Assembly (NCBI GenBank): GCA_000998025.1 | Contig: LCJG01000057.1 | Location: 1-6,822 of the forward strand | Length of the DNA stretch: 6,822 nt | Reading direction: 5' to 3' | DNA from: Candidatus Collierbacteria bacterium GW2011_GWB1_44_6 | Lineage (GTDB): Bacteria > Patescibacteriota > Microgenomatia > UBA1400 > MFAQ01 | Shown here: positions 6,402 to 6,822 of the stretch, piece by piece | Layout: the number at the start of each line of letters is the position of its first letter | How positions within the stretch are numbered: position 1 is the stretch's first letter | The notes under the pieces: model-generated | The model's database searches: none | Told to the model about the DNA's origin: nothing | The model's input: only the letters and a program-made list of their open reading frames with translations | Position numbers and translations under genes: made by a program

Positions 6402-6822
6402 AGTTCTATATCGGTGATGGAAGTAATTATCACTACTGCACCAAACCTCACGGTATGACTGCAGGAAATTGGTATCACGTCGCCGGTAGTTATGATGGTT
6501 CAACCTTTAATCTCTATGTAAATGGCAAAAATATTGGAAGCTGTAGCGATGTTTTTACTCCAAACTGGGGTACACAAACTTTAGGTATTGGCGGGGCAGC
6601 CGAATACTGGGGCGGCGTTATCGATTCTCTCAGGGTTTGGGGGCGCGCCCTCACCCCCTCCGAGATCATGTCCAACTACAATGCGGGAAACGTAGAACTA
6701 CAGACCAGAGTTGGTAGTGACACTAGTCCTGACGATGGTAGTTGGGAAGCTTGGAGACCAGTGACCAACGAAACTGTTATTGATAATCTGGATAATCCTC
6801 TAGACATTGCTACTCCTTCTGC
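6368..6822 (+). CDS. Continuation of the LamG 2 surface protein in the -1 frame, open at the window end
   Basis: The frame is open to the last base, with no stop from 6356 on. ATG 6368 is the first Met but is not a likely start, because it lies within a LamG strand. The sequence completes the second LamG of the preceding ORF: QNLEFYIGDGSNY, GNWYHVAGSYDGSTFNLYVNG, and closing GGVIDSLRVWGRALTPSEI (ends about 6669). A pair of Cys (6437-6439 and 6542-6544) occupies the same places as the pair in the LamG at the window start. After the LamG comes VELQTRVGSDTSPDDGSW, the opening of another beta-rich domain that recurs, from memory, after LamG in CPR surface proteins. As an independent gene it would lack the first half of its domain, so I treat it as the 3' part of the gene that starts at 4542. 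Confidence 0.8.
   Translation, partial: MRIDDNSAQNLEFYIGDGSNYHYCTKPHGMTAGNWYHVAGSYDGSTFNLYVNGKNIGSCSDVFTPNWGTQTLGIGGAAEYWGGVIDSLRVWGRALTPSEIMSNYNAGNVELQTRVGSDTSPDDGSWEAWRPVTNETVIDNLDNPLDIATPS

Noticed and set aside
6138..6503. Minus-strand ORF of 121 codons across the second frame break
   Set aside because: The + strand LamG motifs are continuous on both sides of the break, and the minus ORF has no recognisable domain.

Overview
The window looks like a cluster of cell-surface protein genes from an uncultured bacterium, most likely a member of the Candidate Phyla Radiation (Patescibacteria, perhaps Microgenomates-like). This assignment rests on recalled resemblance to CPR surface proteins, not on a phylogenetic marker: LamG domains joined to Thr/Ser/Asn-rich FN3-like repeats with a GWSGQN core, a YPVTIDP-type N-terminal domain, and a Cys-rich protein with MopE-like DCYDANP segments. 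There is no rRNA, tRNA, ribosomal protein or other marker to confirm it. All genes are on the + strand, and everything recognisable acts outside the cytoplasm.

Layout. (1) Positions 1-2822 hold the 3' part of a large LamG/FN3-repeat protein. The reading frame breaks near 856-867, so it reads as two overlapping ORFs (1-1026 and 984-2822). Its second half contains four tandem repeats with an exact 369-nt period, then a final FN3-like domain. (2) 2842-3468 encodes a 208-residue single-pass membrane protein with a Pro/Thr linker and a small beta-rich outer domain. (3) 3471-4505 encodes a 344-residue secreted protein with a beta-repeat N-terminal part, an Asp-rich calcium-type motif and a Cys-rich C-terminal half. 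(4) 4542 to the window end is a second large protein: membrane anchor, YPVTIDP domain, LamG 1 and LamG 2. A second frame break near 6354-6361 truncates the ORF at 6401, while the rest of LamG 2 continues in another frame to 6822 and beyond.

The genes are separated by 19, 2 and 36 nt, which suggests one transcription unit. No clear terminator, promoter or Shine-Dalgarno site is visible. The likely joint role is a set of anchored and secreted adhesive or glycan-binding surface proteins. That is inferred from domain types; no enzyme is recognisable. Both frame breaks need a net shift of -1 (equivalent to one missing base) and both lie beside short T runs, so sequencing or assembly error is the first thing to exclude. 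No stretch longer than 300 bases lacks a gene.
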